From the NCBI RefSeq assembly GCF_003008615.1, contig NZ_CP027657.1, forward strand, positions 2,294,001 through 2,358,000: a stretch of DNA of 64,000 nt, read 5' to 3'. The notes below the pieces were generated by a model. That model was not told the origin of the DNA and searched no databases. It was given only the letters and a program-made list of their open reading frames with translations. The stretch comes from Pseudomonas mendocina. GTDB lineage: Bacteria; Pseudomonadota; Gammaproteobacteria; Pseudomonadales; Pseudomonadaceae. The translations under genes and the position numbers were made by a program. Positions 1-8,472 of this stretch are shown piece by piece (the stretch's first letter is position 1; each line of letters opens with the position of its first letter).

Positions 1-971
1 CCGATCTGCGTTTTCTCCTGCTGCCGCTGCCGGAGTTCGCCCTGCTGCCCTTCGGTGGTTTCCTCGACAAGCTGCGCTTCAGCGCCGACGACGAGGACTA
101 CAGCCGCCAACGCTACTGCGCCTGGACGATCATCGGCCTGCAGCCGGGGCATATGCTGTCCAGCAGCGGTGCGGCGCTACGTATCGAGGCCACGCCGGAG
201 GAAATCGCTCTGGCCGACTTCGACTATCTGGTGTTGTTCGGCGGGCGCAACGCGCAGGCCACTGCCGCGCTGGCGCCGGCCTACCAGCCACTACTACGCC
301 GCGCGGCGCGCGCCGGGGTGAAGCTGGTGGCGATCGATAACGCCAGCTTCCTGCTCGCTGCCTGCGGTTTGCTCGACGGTCACCAGGTGGCGGTGCACTG
401 GCGGCACGAGGCGGAATTCCGCGCCAGTTTTCCCCACCTGCGTTTGGCCCGCGAACGCCTGTATTGTCTCGATGGCGCGCGGATTTCCTGCGCCGGCGGT
501 ACGGCGGCCATCGACCTGGCGGTGGAACTGCTGGCCCAGGGCAGTGGCCGGGCAAGGGCGCTCAAAGGCCTGGCCGACATGCTGGTGGACGAGACGCGCA
601 GCGGCCAGCATGCGCTGCGTTCACTGCACAGCACACCGAGCGGCGAGCGCCATGTCGACCGCGCCATCGCCCTGATGCGCCATGGCCTGGCCAGTGCCGA
701 CGGCATCGAGCAACTGGCGGCCAGCGTCGGCATCAGCCGCCGTCAGCTCGATCGCCTGTTCCACGCCAGCCAGGGCATGAGCGCGCGCGAATACTGGAAC
801 GAACTGCGTCTGCAACACGTGCGCTGGCGCCTGCTCAATTCCAGCCACAGCCTGGCGCAGATCGCCGACGAGATCGGCGTCGGCGATACCAGCCATCTGG
901 GCAAGCTGTTTCGCCAGCGCTTCGGTACCACGCCCGGGGCGATGCGCCGCCAAGCCAAACCCTCGGCGTAG
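1..971 (+). CDS. GlxA-family (DJ-1/PfpI + AraC HTH) transcriptional regulator, 5' end missing
   Basis: The reading frame is open from base 3 to a TAG at 969-971, so the N-terminus lies before the window; the ATG at 153 is internal. The visible N-terminal half resembles the DJ-1/PfpI (class I amidotransferase-like) domain of GlxA-type regulators, with the strand pattern DYLVLFGG and an IDNASFLLAACGLL segment at the usual nucleophile-elbow position. The last 100 residues are an AraC-type double helix-turn-helix (IEQLAASVGISRRQLDRLF and LAQIADEIGVGDTSHLGKLF). Such proteins regulate catabolism of amines or amino acids, but the target cannot be named here. A REP sequence follows the stop directly. 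Confidence 0.85.
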   Translation, partial: DLRFLLLPLPEFALLPFGGFLDKLRFSADDEDYSRQRYCAWTIIGLQPGHMLSSSGAALRIEATPEEIALADFDYLVLFGGRNAQATAALAPAYQPLLRRAARAGVKLVAIDNASFLLAACGLLDGHQVAVHWRHEAEFRASFPHLRLARERLYCLDGARISCAGGTAAIDLAVELLAQGSGRARALKGLADMLVDETRSGQHALRSLHSTPSGERHVDRAIALMRHGLASADGIEQLAASVGISRRQLDRLFHASQGMSAREYWNELRLQHVRWRLLNSSHSLAQIADEIGVGDTSHLGKLFRQRFGTTPGAMRRQAKPSA

Positions 972-993
972 GAGCGGCTTCAGCCGCGAAGCT
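969..993. repeat. REP half-element
   Basis: The core GGAGCGGCTTCAGCCGCGAAG overlaps the stop region of the upstream regulator gene and ends just inside the convergent LysE gene. The same core or its complement recurs at 17901, 43370 and 43862, which identifies it as the genus-typical Pseudomonas REP. Confidence 0.8.
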
Positions 994-1585
994 GGGACAG
1001 CAACGGCACCCACACGGAGGCCAGCAGCAACAGGGCCATGCAGCGGTTGAACAGTCGCAACCAGATCGGCCGCCGCAGCATGCGCGCGCTGCCAATGCCG
1101 AGCAGGCCCCAGACCAGCAGGCAGGGCGTGGACACCAGCAGGAACAGCGTCGCGTAGCTCGCCACCGCACCGAACGAGGCCTGGCCGTCGAGAAAGATCG
1201 CCGTGACCGAGACGGTAATCAACCAGGTCTTGGGGTTGATCAGTTGCAGGCCTGCGCCCTGGATGAAGCCCTGCCGCCGGTCGACGCTGCGCTCGTCCAG
1301 TCTGGCGGTGTCGGCGCGCATCAGTTTGCAGGCCAGCCAACTGATCCAGGCGGCGCCGGCCCAGCTCATCGTCGTCTGCAACAGCGGGGCGCGGGCCAGC
1401 AGTTCGCCGAGGCCCAGGCCGACCACCAGCAGCATCAGGCTGGCGCTCAGGCTCGCCCCTACCGCGATGGTCAGGGCGATGGACAGGCCGAAGCGGGCAG
1501 CGCTGCCGAGGATCAGCAGGTTGGTCGGGCCGGGGGTGATCGAGGCCACCGAGGCGAACAGGATGAAGGGCAGCCACTGGTTCAT
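980..1585 (-). CDS. LysE/RhtB-family exporter
   Basis: This 201-residue hydrophobic protein is a LysE/RhtB translocator, an inner-membrane exporter of amino acids or related metabolites. The N-terminus reads MNQWLPFILFASVASITPGPTNLLIL; the ITPGPTN motif is diagnostic of the family, and about six membrane segments can be drawn over the length, which is normal for the family. No strong Shine-Dalgarno precedes the ATG. The AraC-type regulator gene lies 77 bp upstream on the same strand, so it is the obvious candidate regulator. The substrate is unknown. Confidence 0.9.
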   Translation of the reverse strand: MNQWLPFILFASVASITPGPTNLLILGSAARFGLSIALTIAVGASLSASLMLLVVGLGLGELLARAPLLQTTMSWAGAAWISWLACKLMRADTARLDERSVDRRQGFIQGAGLQLINPKTWLITVSVTAIFLDGQASFGAVASYATLFLLVSTPCLLVWGLLGIGSARMLRRPIWLRLFNRCMALLLLASVWVPLLSQLRG

Positions 1586-1662
1586 GGCTGCGCCCGGCAG
1601 GCGGTGAAAAGCATTGGGTATCGCTCCATATTGGCTATGGCGCGATTGTCCGGCTCACTCGC

Positions 1663-2502
1663 TCAGTGGTCTTGAAGCTTTGTGCAGAGGCTGCGGTAGG
1701 CGCCCGGGGTGACGCCGTTGGCGCGGCGGAACCAGCGGCCCAAATGACTCTGGTCGGCGAAGCCGAGGTCGCTGGCGACGTCCGCTGGCGTCGTGCCTAG
1801 GGCCAGCAGACGCCGGGCGCGCACCAGGCGCAGCTGGATCAGGTAACCGTGCGGTGCGATGCCGAAGGCGGCCTTGAACGCGCGACAGAGGCGAAAGCGG
1901 TCGACGCCGCAAACCCGCGCGAGCTCGTCGAGGCCGATGTTCTCGTGAAAGTGCGCGTGCAGGTAGTCGCGGGCGCACAGGGCCACGCTGGCGATCTGTG
2001 GATTGCCTGGCAGGCGCTGGCGCCAATGCAGGCTGCGCGAGATGCGCTCCAGCAGCGCATCCAGCGCCGCATCGCGCACCATGCGCGGCTCGCTGTCGCT
2101 CAGCGCCTGCAGGGCATTGGCGATGCACGGCAGCAGGCCGGGGTCATCCGGCTGGGTGCGTGGCACGCCGGGCAGGCAGTCGGCAGGGGCTTGCTCGAAC
2201 AGCGCCGGCAGCGCGCGCTGCAGCCAGGCCGGTTCGAGATAGAGCGTGGAGTAGGTGAAGCCGCCCGGCGCCGGCGCATGGCCGTCGTGGATGTCGCCGG
2301 GCTCGAGGAAGAAGGTCTGCCCCGGCACGCTGCTGAACAGCGCGCGGCGGCAATGGAACTGCTGCACACCCTGCTCGGTGAAGCCGATCAGGTAGCTGTC
2401 ATGCCAGTGCGGGTCATAGGCATGGCCCTCGAAATGCGCACGGATCACCTCGATGCCGGTATCGGCATCCTGCTTGAGGTCGACCCATGAGTGCGCGTTC
2501 AT
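1663..2502 (-). CDS. AraC-family transcriptional regulator
   Basis: The protein has 279 residues. The N-terminal half is an AraC-binding cupin: HWHDSYLIGFTEQG and FFLEPGDIHDGHAP carry the usual cupin histidine and glycine pattern. The C-terminal about 100 residues form the double HTH (LDELARVCGVDRFRLCRAF, then ADVASDLGFADQSHLGRWF). The ATG at 2502 has AGCAGG just upstream. It stands directly before the LysE-type exporter on the same strand, an arrangement seen for effector-responsive control of exporters, so local regulation is the simplest inference. The effector is not identifiable from sequence. Confidence 0.88.
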   Translation of the reverse strand: MNAHSWVDLKQDADTGIEVIRAHFEGHAYDPHWHDSYLIGFTEQGVQQFHCRRALFSSVPGQTFFLEPGDIHDGHAPAPGGFTYSTLYLEPAWLQRALPALFEQAPADCLPGVPRTQPDDPGLLPCIANALQALSDSEPRMVRDAALDALLERISRSLHWRQRLPGNPQIASVALCARDYLHAHFHENIGLDELARVCGVDRFRLCRAFKAAFGIAPHGYLIQLRLVRARRLLALGTTPADVASDLGFADQSHLGRWFRRANGVTPGAYRSLCTKLQDH

Positions 2503-2578
2503 CGCCTGCTGCCCGTCGCTGCTGTGAACACCCGAGCTTAGCGCGTTCGACGCGCAGAGCTAGAAGGTTTGTGCAGGG

Positions 2579-3352
2579 CTAGTACAGCAACAGCATGCCG
2601 CCGGTCTGTCCCGCCAGGGCCAGCCTGGGTGGGTACTCGGCGATGAATTCGTCGACAGCGGTCGTGGCGCCCGGGAAATGGCTGGCGGCATAGTCGTCGA
2701 CCACGATGACGCCGCCCTCGCTCATGCGCGGGCCGAAAAAGCGCAGGGAAGCCAGGATCGGGGCGTACAGGTCGACATCGATGTGCACGAGGGCGAAGCG
2801 CCGGGAAGCGAGATCCGCTGCCTGCTCGAAGACTTCGGGAATCCAGCCCTTGTGCAGCTCGACGAAGTCAAAGGGGCTGAGGACATCGGCCACTGCCTCC
2901 TGATTGGATGAAAACAGGAGTTTTTGCCTGAGCGTTTCTTCCGGGCTGGTATCGCCCAGTTGCGTACGATCCTGCGCGGTCTTGTCGGAAAGGCCGCCCT
3001 CGAAACTGTCGAAGATCAGGAAGCGGCCCGACCAGGCGCTGGCAGCCAGCGCGCTGGCGATCATGTGGCTGGAGTGACCGCGCCAGCAGCCGCACTCGGC
3101 GATATCGCCGGTTACCTGCCCGTTGGCTACGCGCTGCACTGCCTGCATCAGCGTATGAAAGCGCATCTGCTTGGCCAGGTCGTCGCTGGAGGCAGTGAGG
3201 CGCCGGGAGTGCTGGTAGGCCTCCAGGTAGGCATCGCCCGTCCGTGGGTAATTCCAATAGCGCTCGATATCGTCGAGATTGAGTTTGCTATCGATACGGC
3301 CTGCGGCCTTGTTGAACAGAAAACGCAGTCGCGATAACCAATTGATCGCCAT
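2579..3352 (-). CDS. TylF/MycF-like class I SAM methyltransferase
   Basis: This 257-residue protein matches the TylF (macrocin O-methyltransferase) family: the SAM-binding motif AECGCWRGHSSHM, the acidic motif FDSFEGG, and HIDVDLYAPILASLRFF followed by GGVIVVDDY, which holds the metal-binding Asp pair of the family. I placed the start at 3352 because GGAGAGG lies six bases before this ATG; an in-frame start at 3388 lacks such a site. In many bacteria these enzymes sit near polysaccharide or natural-product genes; here it stands alone between the AraC gene and the cob operon. The substrate is unknown. Confidence 0.82.
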   Translation of the reverse strand: MAINWLSRLRFLFNKAAGRIDSKLNLDDIERYWNYPRTGDAYLEAYQHSRRLTASSDDLAKQMRFHTLMQAVQRVANGQVTGDIAECGCWRGHSSHMIASALAASAWSGRFLIFDSFEGGLSDKTAQDRTQLGDTSPEETLRQKLLFSSNQEAVADVLSPFDFVELHKGWIPEVFEQAADLASRRFALVHIDVDLYAPILASLRFFGPRMSEGGVIVVDDYAASHFPGATTAVDEFIAEYPPRLALAGQTGGMLLLY

Positions 3353-3468
3353 TCGCCTCTCCAAGGCATATCCATGTAGTGAGACCACGGACAGGTATCC
3401 AGGCCTCGAACCGGCGGTACGTTAATGGAGTGGCTTTAGCAGCACCAGCTCTATGATGTGATTTTGCC

Positions 3469-5127
3469 TTAGTCGGTGCTGAGCGCCGGATACCAGCGCG
3501 GCGTATACACCCACTCGCCGCCGTCGGCACGGGGGAAGCGACGGGTCTGGCTGGAGCCGATGATCACCAGGGTGCGCATGTCGACCATCTCCGGCGTCAG
3601 CTCGCCGAGGGTGAGGCTGCGTAGCGCCTCGGCGGGGCGGCCGATGTCGCGGCCGAGTACCACCAGGGTTTCTGGCGCGCGGTGCTGGCGCAGCAAGTCG
3701 AGTGCGCGGCCAAGCTGCCAGGGGCGGGCCTTGGAGATCGGGTTGTAGAAGGCCATGGCCAGGTCAGCGGCAGCGGCGTGCTGCAGGCGCTTTTCGATCA
3801 CCGCCCAGGGCTTGAGGTTGTCCGATAGCGAGATCAGGCAGAAGTCATGACCCAGCGGTGCGCCGGCCTTGGCAGCCGTGGCCAGGGCAGCGGAGACGCC
3901 CGGCAGCACTTCCAGCTCTACGCTGTGCCAGGCCTCGTTCTGTGGGCTTTCCAGCGCCTCCATTACCGCGGCGGCCATGGCGAACACGCCGGGGTCGCCG
4001 GAGGAGATCATCACCACCCGGCGGCCAGTGGCGGCCAGCTCGAAGGCGTGGGCGGCGCGTTGCAGCTCCTCGCGATTGTCGCTGGGGTGCAGGCATTGAT
4101 CGGCGCGTAGCGGGCCGGCCATCTTCACGTAGGTGTCATAGCCGAGCAGGTCTTCGGCCTCGTCGAGGGCGCGGCGCACGGCGGGGGTCATGTGTTCGGC
4201 GGCACCGGGGCCGAGGCCGACCACGCTGAGGCGGCCACGGCGTTGGCCGAGGTGCTCGATATCCAGCGGCCGTTCATCTAGCAGCAGGCGCAAGCCATCG
4301 CCGGCATGGTGCTCGGGCGGCAGTTCGGATGTGCTGTGGATAAAGCGTAGCGGCAGTTTCAACTCTGCTGCGATGGCGTGCAGCTCGACGTTGGCCATCC
4401 AGCTTTTGTCCGCCAGCAGCACGGCCAGCGCTTGTGGCGCCAGGTTGGCTGCGGTCAAAGCTTGCTGCAGGCGACCCGGTAGATCGGCATCGGGGCGTTC
4501 GATCAGCGCGGCGGCGCAGCGCGGGTGGATCAGCAGCTCGTCTGCTTGCGCTGGGCGTGCCTGCGCGGTGATGTGAATGACCCGGCTGGCGGCGTTATCC
4601 ACAGGCAACTGCGCGGCTTCCAGCCAGGGCGCCTGGCCTTCGATGCGCACCGTTTCGCCGCCGAGCAGGTCGCTGACGAAGCGCTTGCCCTGCTGCAGGT
4701 CGGCCAGCGCATAACCGGCCGGTGGCTCCAGCAGGCAGGTGCCGAAGCGCAGTTCGCCGCTGGTGGTGATGGCCGGCGTCACGCCCAGGTGTGCGGCGAT
4801 CTCACGGGCCAGGCGGTTGACTCCGGCCAGGCCGCCGAGCAGCGGCACCACGGCGCTGCCCTCTTCGGCCAGAGCCAGTACCGGCGGTTCGGCGCCTTTT
4901 TCCGCCAACAGCGCGGCCAGGCTACGGATGACGATGCCGGCAGCGCACAGCACCAGCAGCGGCTGACCGGCGCGATAGAGGGCGCGCAAGTGCTCACCGA
5001 ACTCGTCGTAGTGGCGCTCGGCGCCATCGGCGCGCCCGCGCAGGCCATGGATCACGGCCTGTGGATAAAGCGCCTTGAGGCGTTGTGCAGTGGCCAGTGC
5101 GCTGGCGCCGAGGATGACGATGTTCAT
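3469..5127 (-). CDS. cobJ: CbiG-CobJ fusion: cobalamin biosynthesis protein / precorrin-3B C17-methyltransferase
   Basis: The 552-residue protein has two parts. Residues 1-290 resemble CbiG (N-terminal alpha/beta domain, VVPLLGGLAGVNRLAREI, then the C-terminal CbiG domain ending near LKLPLRFIHSTSELPPEHH). Residues 299-552 are a complete CobJ tetrapyrrole methylase, beginning GRLSVVGLGPGAAEHMTP with ISSGDPGVFAMA and AFYNPISKARPWQ. CobJ methylates C17 and contracts the ring of precorrin-3B. The start was set at 5127, with AGGA about nine bases upstream; an earlier in-frame start at 5181 lies in a repeat. It is the last gene of the cobGHIJ set, separated from cobI by 220 bp of repeats. The usual CbiG GGHxGAN-like motif reads GGLAGVN here. 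Confidence 0.93.
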   Translation of the reverse strand: MNIVILGASALATAQRLKALYPQAVIHGLRGRADGAERHYDEFGEHLRALYRAGQPLLVLCAAGIVIRSLAALLAEKGAEPPVLALAEEGSAVVPLLGGLAGVNRLAREIAAHLGVTPAITTSGELRFGTCLLEPPAGYALADLQQGKRFVSDLLGGETVRIEGQAPWLEAAQLPVDNAASRVIHITAQARPAQADELLIHPRCAAALIERPDADLPGRLQQALTAANLAPQALAVLLADKSWMANVELHAIAAELKLPLRFIHSTSELPPEHHAGDGLRLLLDERPLDIEHLGQRRGRLSVVGLGPGAAEHMTPAVRRALDEAEDLLGYDTYVKMAGPLRADQCLHPSDNREELQRAAHAFELAATGRRVVMISSGDPGVFAMAAAVMEALESPQNEAWHSVELEVLPGVSAALATAAKAGAPLGHDFCLISLSDNLKPWAVIEKRLQHAAAADLAMAFYNPISKARPWQLGRALDLLRQHRAPETLVVLGRDIGRPAEALRSLTLGELTPEMVDMRTLVIIGSSQTRRFPRADGGEWVYTPRWYPALSTD

Positions 5128-5138
5128 GGGCAAATCCT

Positions 5139-5190
5139 GTAGCCCGGATGCAATCCGGGGAATGGGTTTCCCGGATTGCATCCGGGCTAC
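5139..5190. repeat. Perfect inverted repeat
   Basis: Arms of 21 bases (GTAGCCCGGATGCAATCCGG on the left and its complement on the right) surround a 10-base loop. Partial copies of the same arm occur near 13775-13798. It lies 12 bp upstream of the cobJ start codon, so it would form a strong hairpin in the cobIJ message. Confidence 0.85.
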
Positions 5191-5209
5191 GTTCGGGCTT
5201 CGGGCGTAG

Positions 5210-5236
5210 GGTGGATGACGATTTTTTCATCCACCA
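5210..5236. repeat. Short hairpin repeat
   Basis: GGTGGATGA and TCATCCACC pair perfectly around a T-rich loop. It belongs to the repeat cluster between cobI and cobJ. The T-run is in the loop, so it is not a normal terminator. Confidence 0.6.
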
Positions 5237-5290
5237 GCGCGGTGGCGGGTGGGTGAAGCACCATCCATAAACTATGTTCGGGCTTCTAGG

Positions 5291-5340
5291 TGTGGGAGGC
5301 GCTTTAGCGGCGACTGTCGCGGCTGAAGCCCCTCCCACAA
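5291..5340. repeat. REP doublet (REPIN-like)
   Basis: Two inverted REP halves face each other: TGTGGGAGGCGCTTTAGCGG and, in complement, TGTGGGAGGGGCTTCAGCCG, separated by a few bases. The pair ends just after the cobI stop region. Single halves of this subtype occur near 13692 and 14590. Confidence 0.8.
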
Positions 5341-5347
5341 TGACGTG

Positions 5348-6088
5348 TCACCCCCGCCATTTCTGTCCGGGCACCAGAATCATCGAGAAATAAGGGGAAT
5401 CCATCGGCTCCACCTCGTCCAACGGCACGATCTTCTGGCTGGCCATGGTCGCCCGCTCGACGTAGTGGGCGCGCTCGTCCAGGCCGAGCTTGCGCAGCAC
5501 GCGGCGCACCTTGTCGAAGTTGCGCCCGAGCTTCATCACCACGGCCGCTTCGGCGTCGCGCAGGCGCTGTTCCAGCTCGTCTTCCGGCAGCACGCCGGAG
5601 AGCACGCTCAACGATTGGTTGCGATACACCAGCGGGGTGCCGAGCACCGAGGCACAGCCGAGCATCGAGCACACGCCGGGCACCACTTCCACTTCGTAGC
5701 GCTCGGCCAGGCGGTCGTGCAGGTACATGTAGGAGCCGTAGAAGAACGGGTCGCCTTCGCAGATCACCGCCACGTCCTGGCCGGCGTCCAGCAACTGGGC
5801 GATCTGCTGCGCGCAGGTGTCGTAGAAGTCGGCGATCACGTCCTCGTAGGACAGCGGTGGGGCGAGCTTCTCGGTGGTCACCGGGTAGACCAGCGGCAGG
5901 CGCTGCTGGGCGGCGTCCAGGTGTTCCTCGATGATGCCAAAGGCATTACCGCCATGGCCGGCGTTGTGCTTGGCCTTGGCCACGAAGTAGGCCACCACTG
6001 GCGCCGATTTGAGCAGGCGCAGTGCCTTGAGGGTGAGCAGCTCGGGGTCGCCGGGGCCGACGCCGAGGCCAAGCAGACGGCCAGCCAT
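5348..6088 (-). CDS. cobI: Precorrin-2 C20-methyltransferase
   Basis: This 246-residue tetrapyrrole methylase has the N-terminal motif [18 protein letters not shown] typical of CobI/CbiL and the later [18 protein letters not shown]-site motif. It methylates precorrin-2 at C20 to give precorrin-3A in the aerobic B12 route. Its ATG at 6088 overlaps the cobH stop (TGATG), and GGAGGTGG lies just upstream inside cobH, so the two are translationally coupled. The GTG one codon earlier (6091) is a less likely start. Confidence 0.95.
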   Translation of the reverse strand: MAGRLLGLGVGPGDPELLTLKALRLLKSAPVVAYFVAKAKHNAGHGGNAFGIIEEHLDAAQQRLPLVYPVTTEKLAPPLSYEDVIADFYDTCAQQIAQLLDAGQDVAVICEGDPFFYGSYMYLHDRLAERYEVEVVPGVCSMLGCASVLGTPLVYRNQSLSVLSGVLPEDELEQRLRDAEAAVVMKLGRNFDKVRRVLRKLGLDERAHYVERATMASQKIVPLDEVEPMDSPYFSMILVPGQKWRG

Positions 6089-6714
6089 CACTCCACCTCC
6101 GAGGCCAGTGCGTTGACCGCGGCCACCGCCATGGCACTGCCGCCGCGGCGACCGCGGACGATCACGTAGGGCACGCCACGGCTGTCAGCGGCCAGCGCAT
6201 CTTTCGACTCTGCCGCGCCGATAAAGCCCACCGGCATGCCGATGATCAGCGCCGGCTTCGGCGCGCCGGTGTCGAGCATTTCCAGCAGGTAGAACAGCGC
6301 GGTAGGGGCATTGCCGATCACCACCACGCTGCCTTCGAGATGTTCGCGCCAGTGCTCCAGGGCCACCGCCGAACGGGTGTTGCCGACTTCGCGGGCCAGC
6401 TCCGGCACGCCAGCGTCATGCAGGGTGCAGATCACCCTGTTGTTCGCTGGCAGGCGCGGGCGGGTGATGCCCTCGGCGACCATGCGCGCGTCGCAGAGGA
6501 TCGGCGCGCCGGCCAGCAGCGCCGCACGACCGGCCGCGCCGGCACCGGGGGAAAAACGCAGATCTTCCACCACATCGACCATGCCGCAGGCGTGGATCAC
6601 CCGCACGGCGAGTTTTTCCAGGTCGGCGGGGATGCTGTCGAGGTTGGCTTCGGCGCGGATGGTGGCGAAGGAGCGGCGGTAGATTTCCTGGCCGTCGCGG
6701 ATGTAATCAAGCAT
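6088..6714 (-). CDS. cobH: Precorrin-8X methylmutase
   Basis: The 208-residue protein is a CobH/CbiC mutase that moves the C11 methyl group to C12, forming hydrogenobyrinate. The catalytic histidine is in [13 protein letters not shown], and the family's [16 protein letters not shown] closes the C-terminus. Length is normal. Its start overlaps the end of cobG by 8 bases, and its stop overlaps the cobI start, giving a tightly coupled cobG-cobH-cobI run under the upstream cobalamin riboswitch. Confidence 0.95.
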   Translation of the reverse strand: MLDYIRDGQEIYRRSFATIRAEANLDSIPADLEKLAVRVIHACGMVDVVEDLRFSPGAGAAGRAALLAGAPILCDARMVAEGITRPRLPANNRVICTLHDAGVPELAREVGNTRSAVALEHWREHLEGSVVVIGNAPTALFYLLEMLDTGAPKPALIIGMPVGFIGAAESKDALAADSRGVPYVIVRGRRGGSAMAVAAVNALASEVE

Positions 6715-8017
6715 CGGGTGTTCCTGCGGGGTGTTGGCGGGCGAACCAGGCGCCGGCTTCGTCGATGGTCATGGCGGGCGCCAGCAGGCGGCCGAAACCG
6801 GGCGCCTCGGGCGTGCGTTGATAGAGCTGGTAGTGGTCGGGTGTGCTGGCCAGCAAGGTGTAGGGCTGCACCCGAGCGCTGGCGCAGCTGCGCGGGCAGG
6901 CGCTGAGGTGCACCTGCGGGCGGGCGCCGCTTTCGCGCAGCAACTCGGCCAGGTGCAGGGCGTGGTGTTTGCTGTCGGCCAGGCCGCGTGCGCAGGCCGT
7001 AGAGCCGGTGCAGGCAACCAGGCCGAGCAGCGGCTCGTCGGCGTGAATTAGCAGGCCGAGTTCGCCTAGTGCGGCCAACAGCTCACGGCTGGCGGATTCC
7101 GGCACATTGCCCAGCAGCACGCCTTGCCAGGGTGTCAGGCGCAGTTCGCCGTCGCCGTGGCGCTCGCTCAACTCGGCCAGCGCCAGCAGTTGTTCGGCAT
7201 GCAGCCGCCCCAGTTGCGCGCCAGCGACGATCATGCACAGGCCGCTCTGCGCTTGTGGATAAATCCCAGCCGGCGAGCGGCTGATCGTTGCGGCAGGCTG
7301 CCACGTCGCAGGTGCCTGCAGGGTGAAATCCAGGCGTGCCTGCAGGCGTTGTAGCAACTCGTCGGTTGGGATCTGTGCCAGTAATTGGCGCATGCGCGAT
7401 TGCTCGGGCGTCGCCAAATCGAGGAACAGCAGTAGAAGCTGACGCACCAGCTCGACCGCCTGAGTCGCCTCGACTCGCGCCAGCGGCGCGTCGACGGGGC
7501 AGCCGGCCAGGCCCAGTAGCAGGTGCTGTTTGTCTTCGGCGGCCAGCCACAGGTCGTGCGGGTGTTCGCGCATGGCCAGGGTTTCGCCGCCATCCAGTTG
7601 CAGGGCGAACTTGGGTGATAGGGCGTGCAGCGCCGGGGTGTCCTGCAGCAGGTCGAGCAACTGATTGGCCAACGGGCGCACGTCCATCCGTGCCTGTGGG
7701 TCGAGGCCGGCAGCGGGGCTGAGCAGCAGGTTGCGCACGTCGTCGGCGCTTGCCACGCGCGGGCCGAGGCCGGCGCCGAGCAGGGCGTCGATCAGTGTGC
7801 TTTCCTGGCCGGGCAGTACGCCACGAATCTGCAGATTGCTGCGGTTGGTCAGCTCCAGCACACCGCTGGCATGCTGCCGCGCTGCTTCGGCAATCGCTCG
7901 CGCCTGTGCACTGCGCAGCACGCCGCCGGGCAGTTTGACCCGGCAGATGCCGCCATCCAGCGCAGGCACGATGCGCAGCAGGCCGGGGCAGGCGGAAGGG
8001 CGGACGGATGTAGGCAA
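6707..8017 (-). CDS. cobG: Precorrin-3B synthase
   Basis: CobG is the oxygen-dependent monooxygenase that makes precorrin-3B and marks the aerobic B12 pathway. The protein has the nitrite/sulfite-reductase-like fold with ferredoxin-like halves; RPSACPGLLRIVPALDGGIC opens the first and the cluster-binding cysteines are in CTGSTACARG and SACPRSCASA. I chose a TTG start at 8017, preceded by AGGTGA and directly before the conserved N-terminus; an ATG at 8083 would add 22 unconserved residues and is the alternative. It is the first gene behind the riboswitch at 8118-8268. Confidence 0.9.
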   Translation of the reverse strand: MPTSVRPSACPGLLRIVPALDGGICRVKLPGGVLRSAQARAIAEAARQHASGVLELTNRSNLQIRGVLPGQESTLIDALLGAGLGPRVASADDVRNLLLSPAAGLDPQARMDVRPLANQLLDLLQDTPALHALSPKFALQLDGGETLAMREHPHDLWLAAEDKQHLLLGLAGCPVDAPLARVEATQAVELVRQLLLLFLDLATPEQSRMRQLLAQIPTDELLQRLQARLDFTLQAPATWQPAATISRSPAGIYPQAQSGLCMIVAGAQLGRLHAEQLLALAELSERHGDGELRLTPWQGVLLGNVPESASRELLAALGELGLLIHADEPLLGLVACTGSTACARGLADSKHHALHLAELLRESGARPQVHLSACPRSCASARVQPYTLLASTPDHYQLYQRTPEAPGFGRLLAPAMTIDEAGAWFARQHPAGTPDA

Positions 8018-8117
8018 GCGGTCACCTGTGGATAACGACGCGGCGACCGAACCAGCGAAATCCCATAGGGGACTCCATGGCATCGGTACACCCCGCCCGA
8101 TGTTGGCACTCGCGACC

Positions 8118-8268
8118 AGCGTTCGTCGGCAGGTCTCCTGGCTGACAGGTCTTCGTCCGCCGCGCCTTCCCGGTTACCCAGTGGCCGATTGCGTTGGACT
8201 CGCTGTTTACAGTTGCGGGGGCAGCCACGGTGAACCGTGTTCCCTCTTGGGGACGCTCTGAAACGACC
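8118..8268 (-). promoter_or_regulatory. Cobalamin riboswitch controlling cobGHIJ
   Basis: Read on the minus strand, the segment contains the B12-riboswitch landmarks in order: AAGAGGGAACACGGTTCACC, the core GCTGCCCCCGCAACTGTAA, GCGAGTCC, a CACTG element, and the closing AGCCAGGAGACCTGCCGACG. It ends about 100 bases before the cobG start. By family knowledge, adenosylcobalamin binding lowers expression of the downstream genes. Confidence 0.95.
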
Positions 8269-8272
8269 ATTT

Positions 8273-8344
8273 ACCGTCACTCCCGCGAAGGCGGGAGCCC
8301 AGGTAGTACTGAGATTCTGGATTCCGCCTGAGCGGGAATGACGA
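8273..8344. repeat. Imperfect palindrome with CCCGCGAAGGCGGGA arms
   Basis: The left arm (CGTCACTCCCGCGAAGGCGG) and the right arm (TTCCGCCTGAGCGGGAATGACG) are imperfect inverted copies around a GAGATTCTGGATT centre. This is a dispersed repeat type seen in many gammaproteobacteria. It lies upstream of the riboswitch, between the divergent cobG and cobL promoters. Confidence 0.75.
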
Positions 8345-8472
8345 CTATTTCAGAGTTTCCTTAGGCCCTTTACTGAGTTCTATCGACTCTAGGGCACCGA
8401 CGAAGGCGCTATTATGCCCGCTTTGCCCGGCGCCGTGACACGCGCCTTGTCGGCTACTTGCGAGGAAGGTGG

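Noticed and set aside
464..1675. 403-codon open frame on the plus strand
   Set aside because: It overlaps the GlxA-type regulator in another frame and runs antisense through the LysE gene; composition is Gln/Arg/Ala-rich noise.
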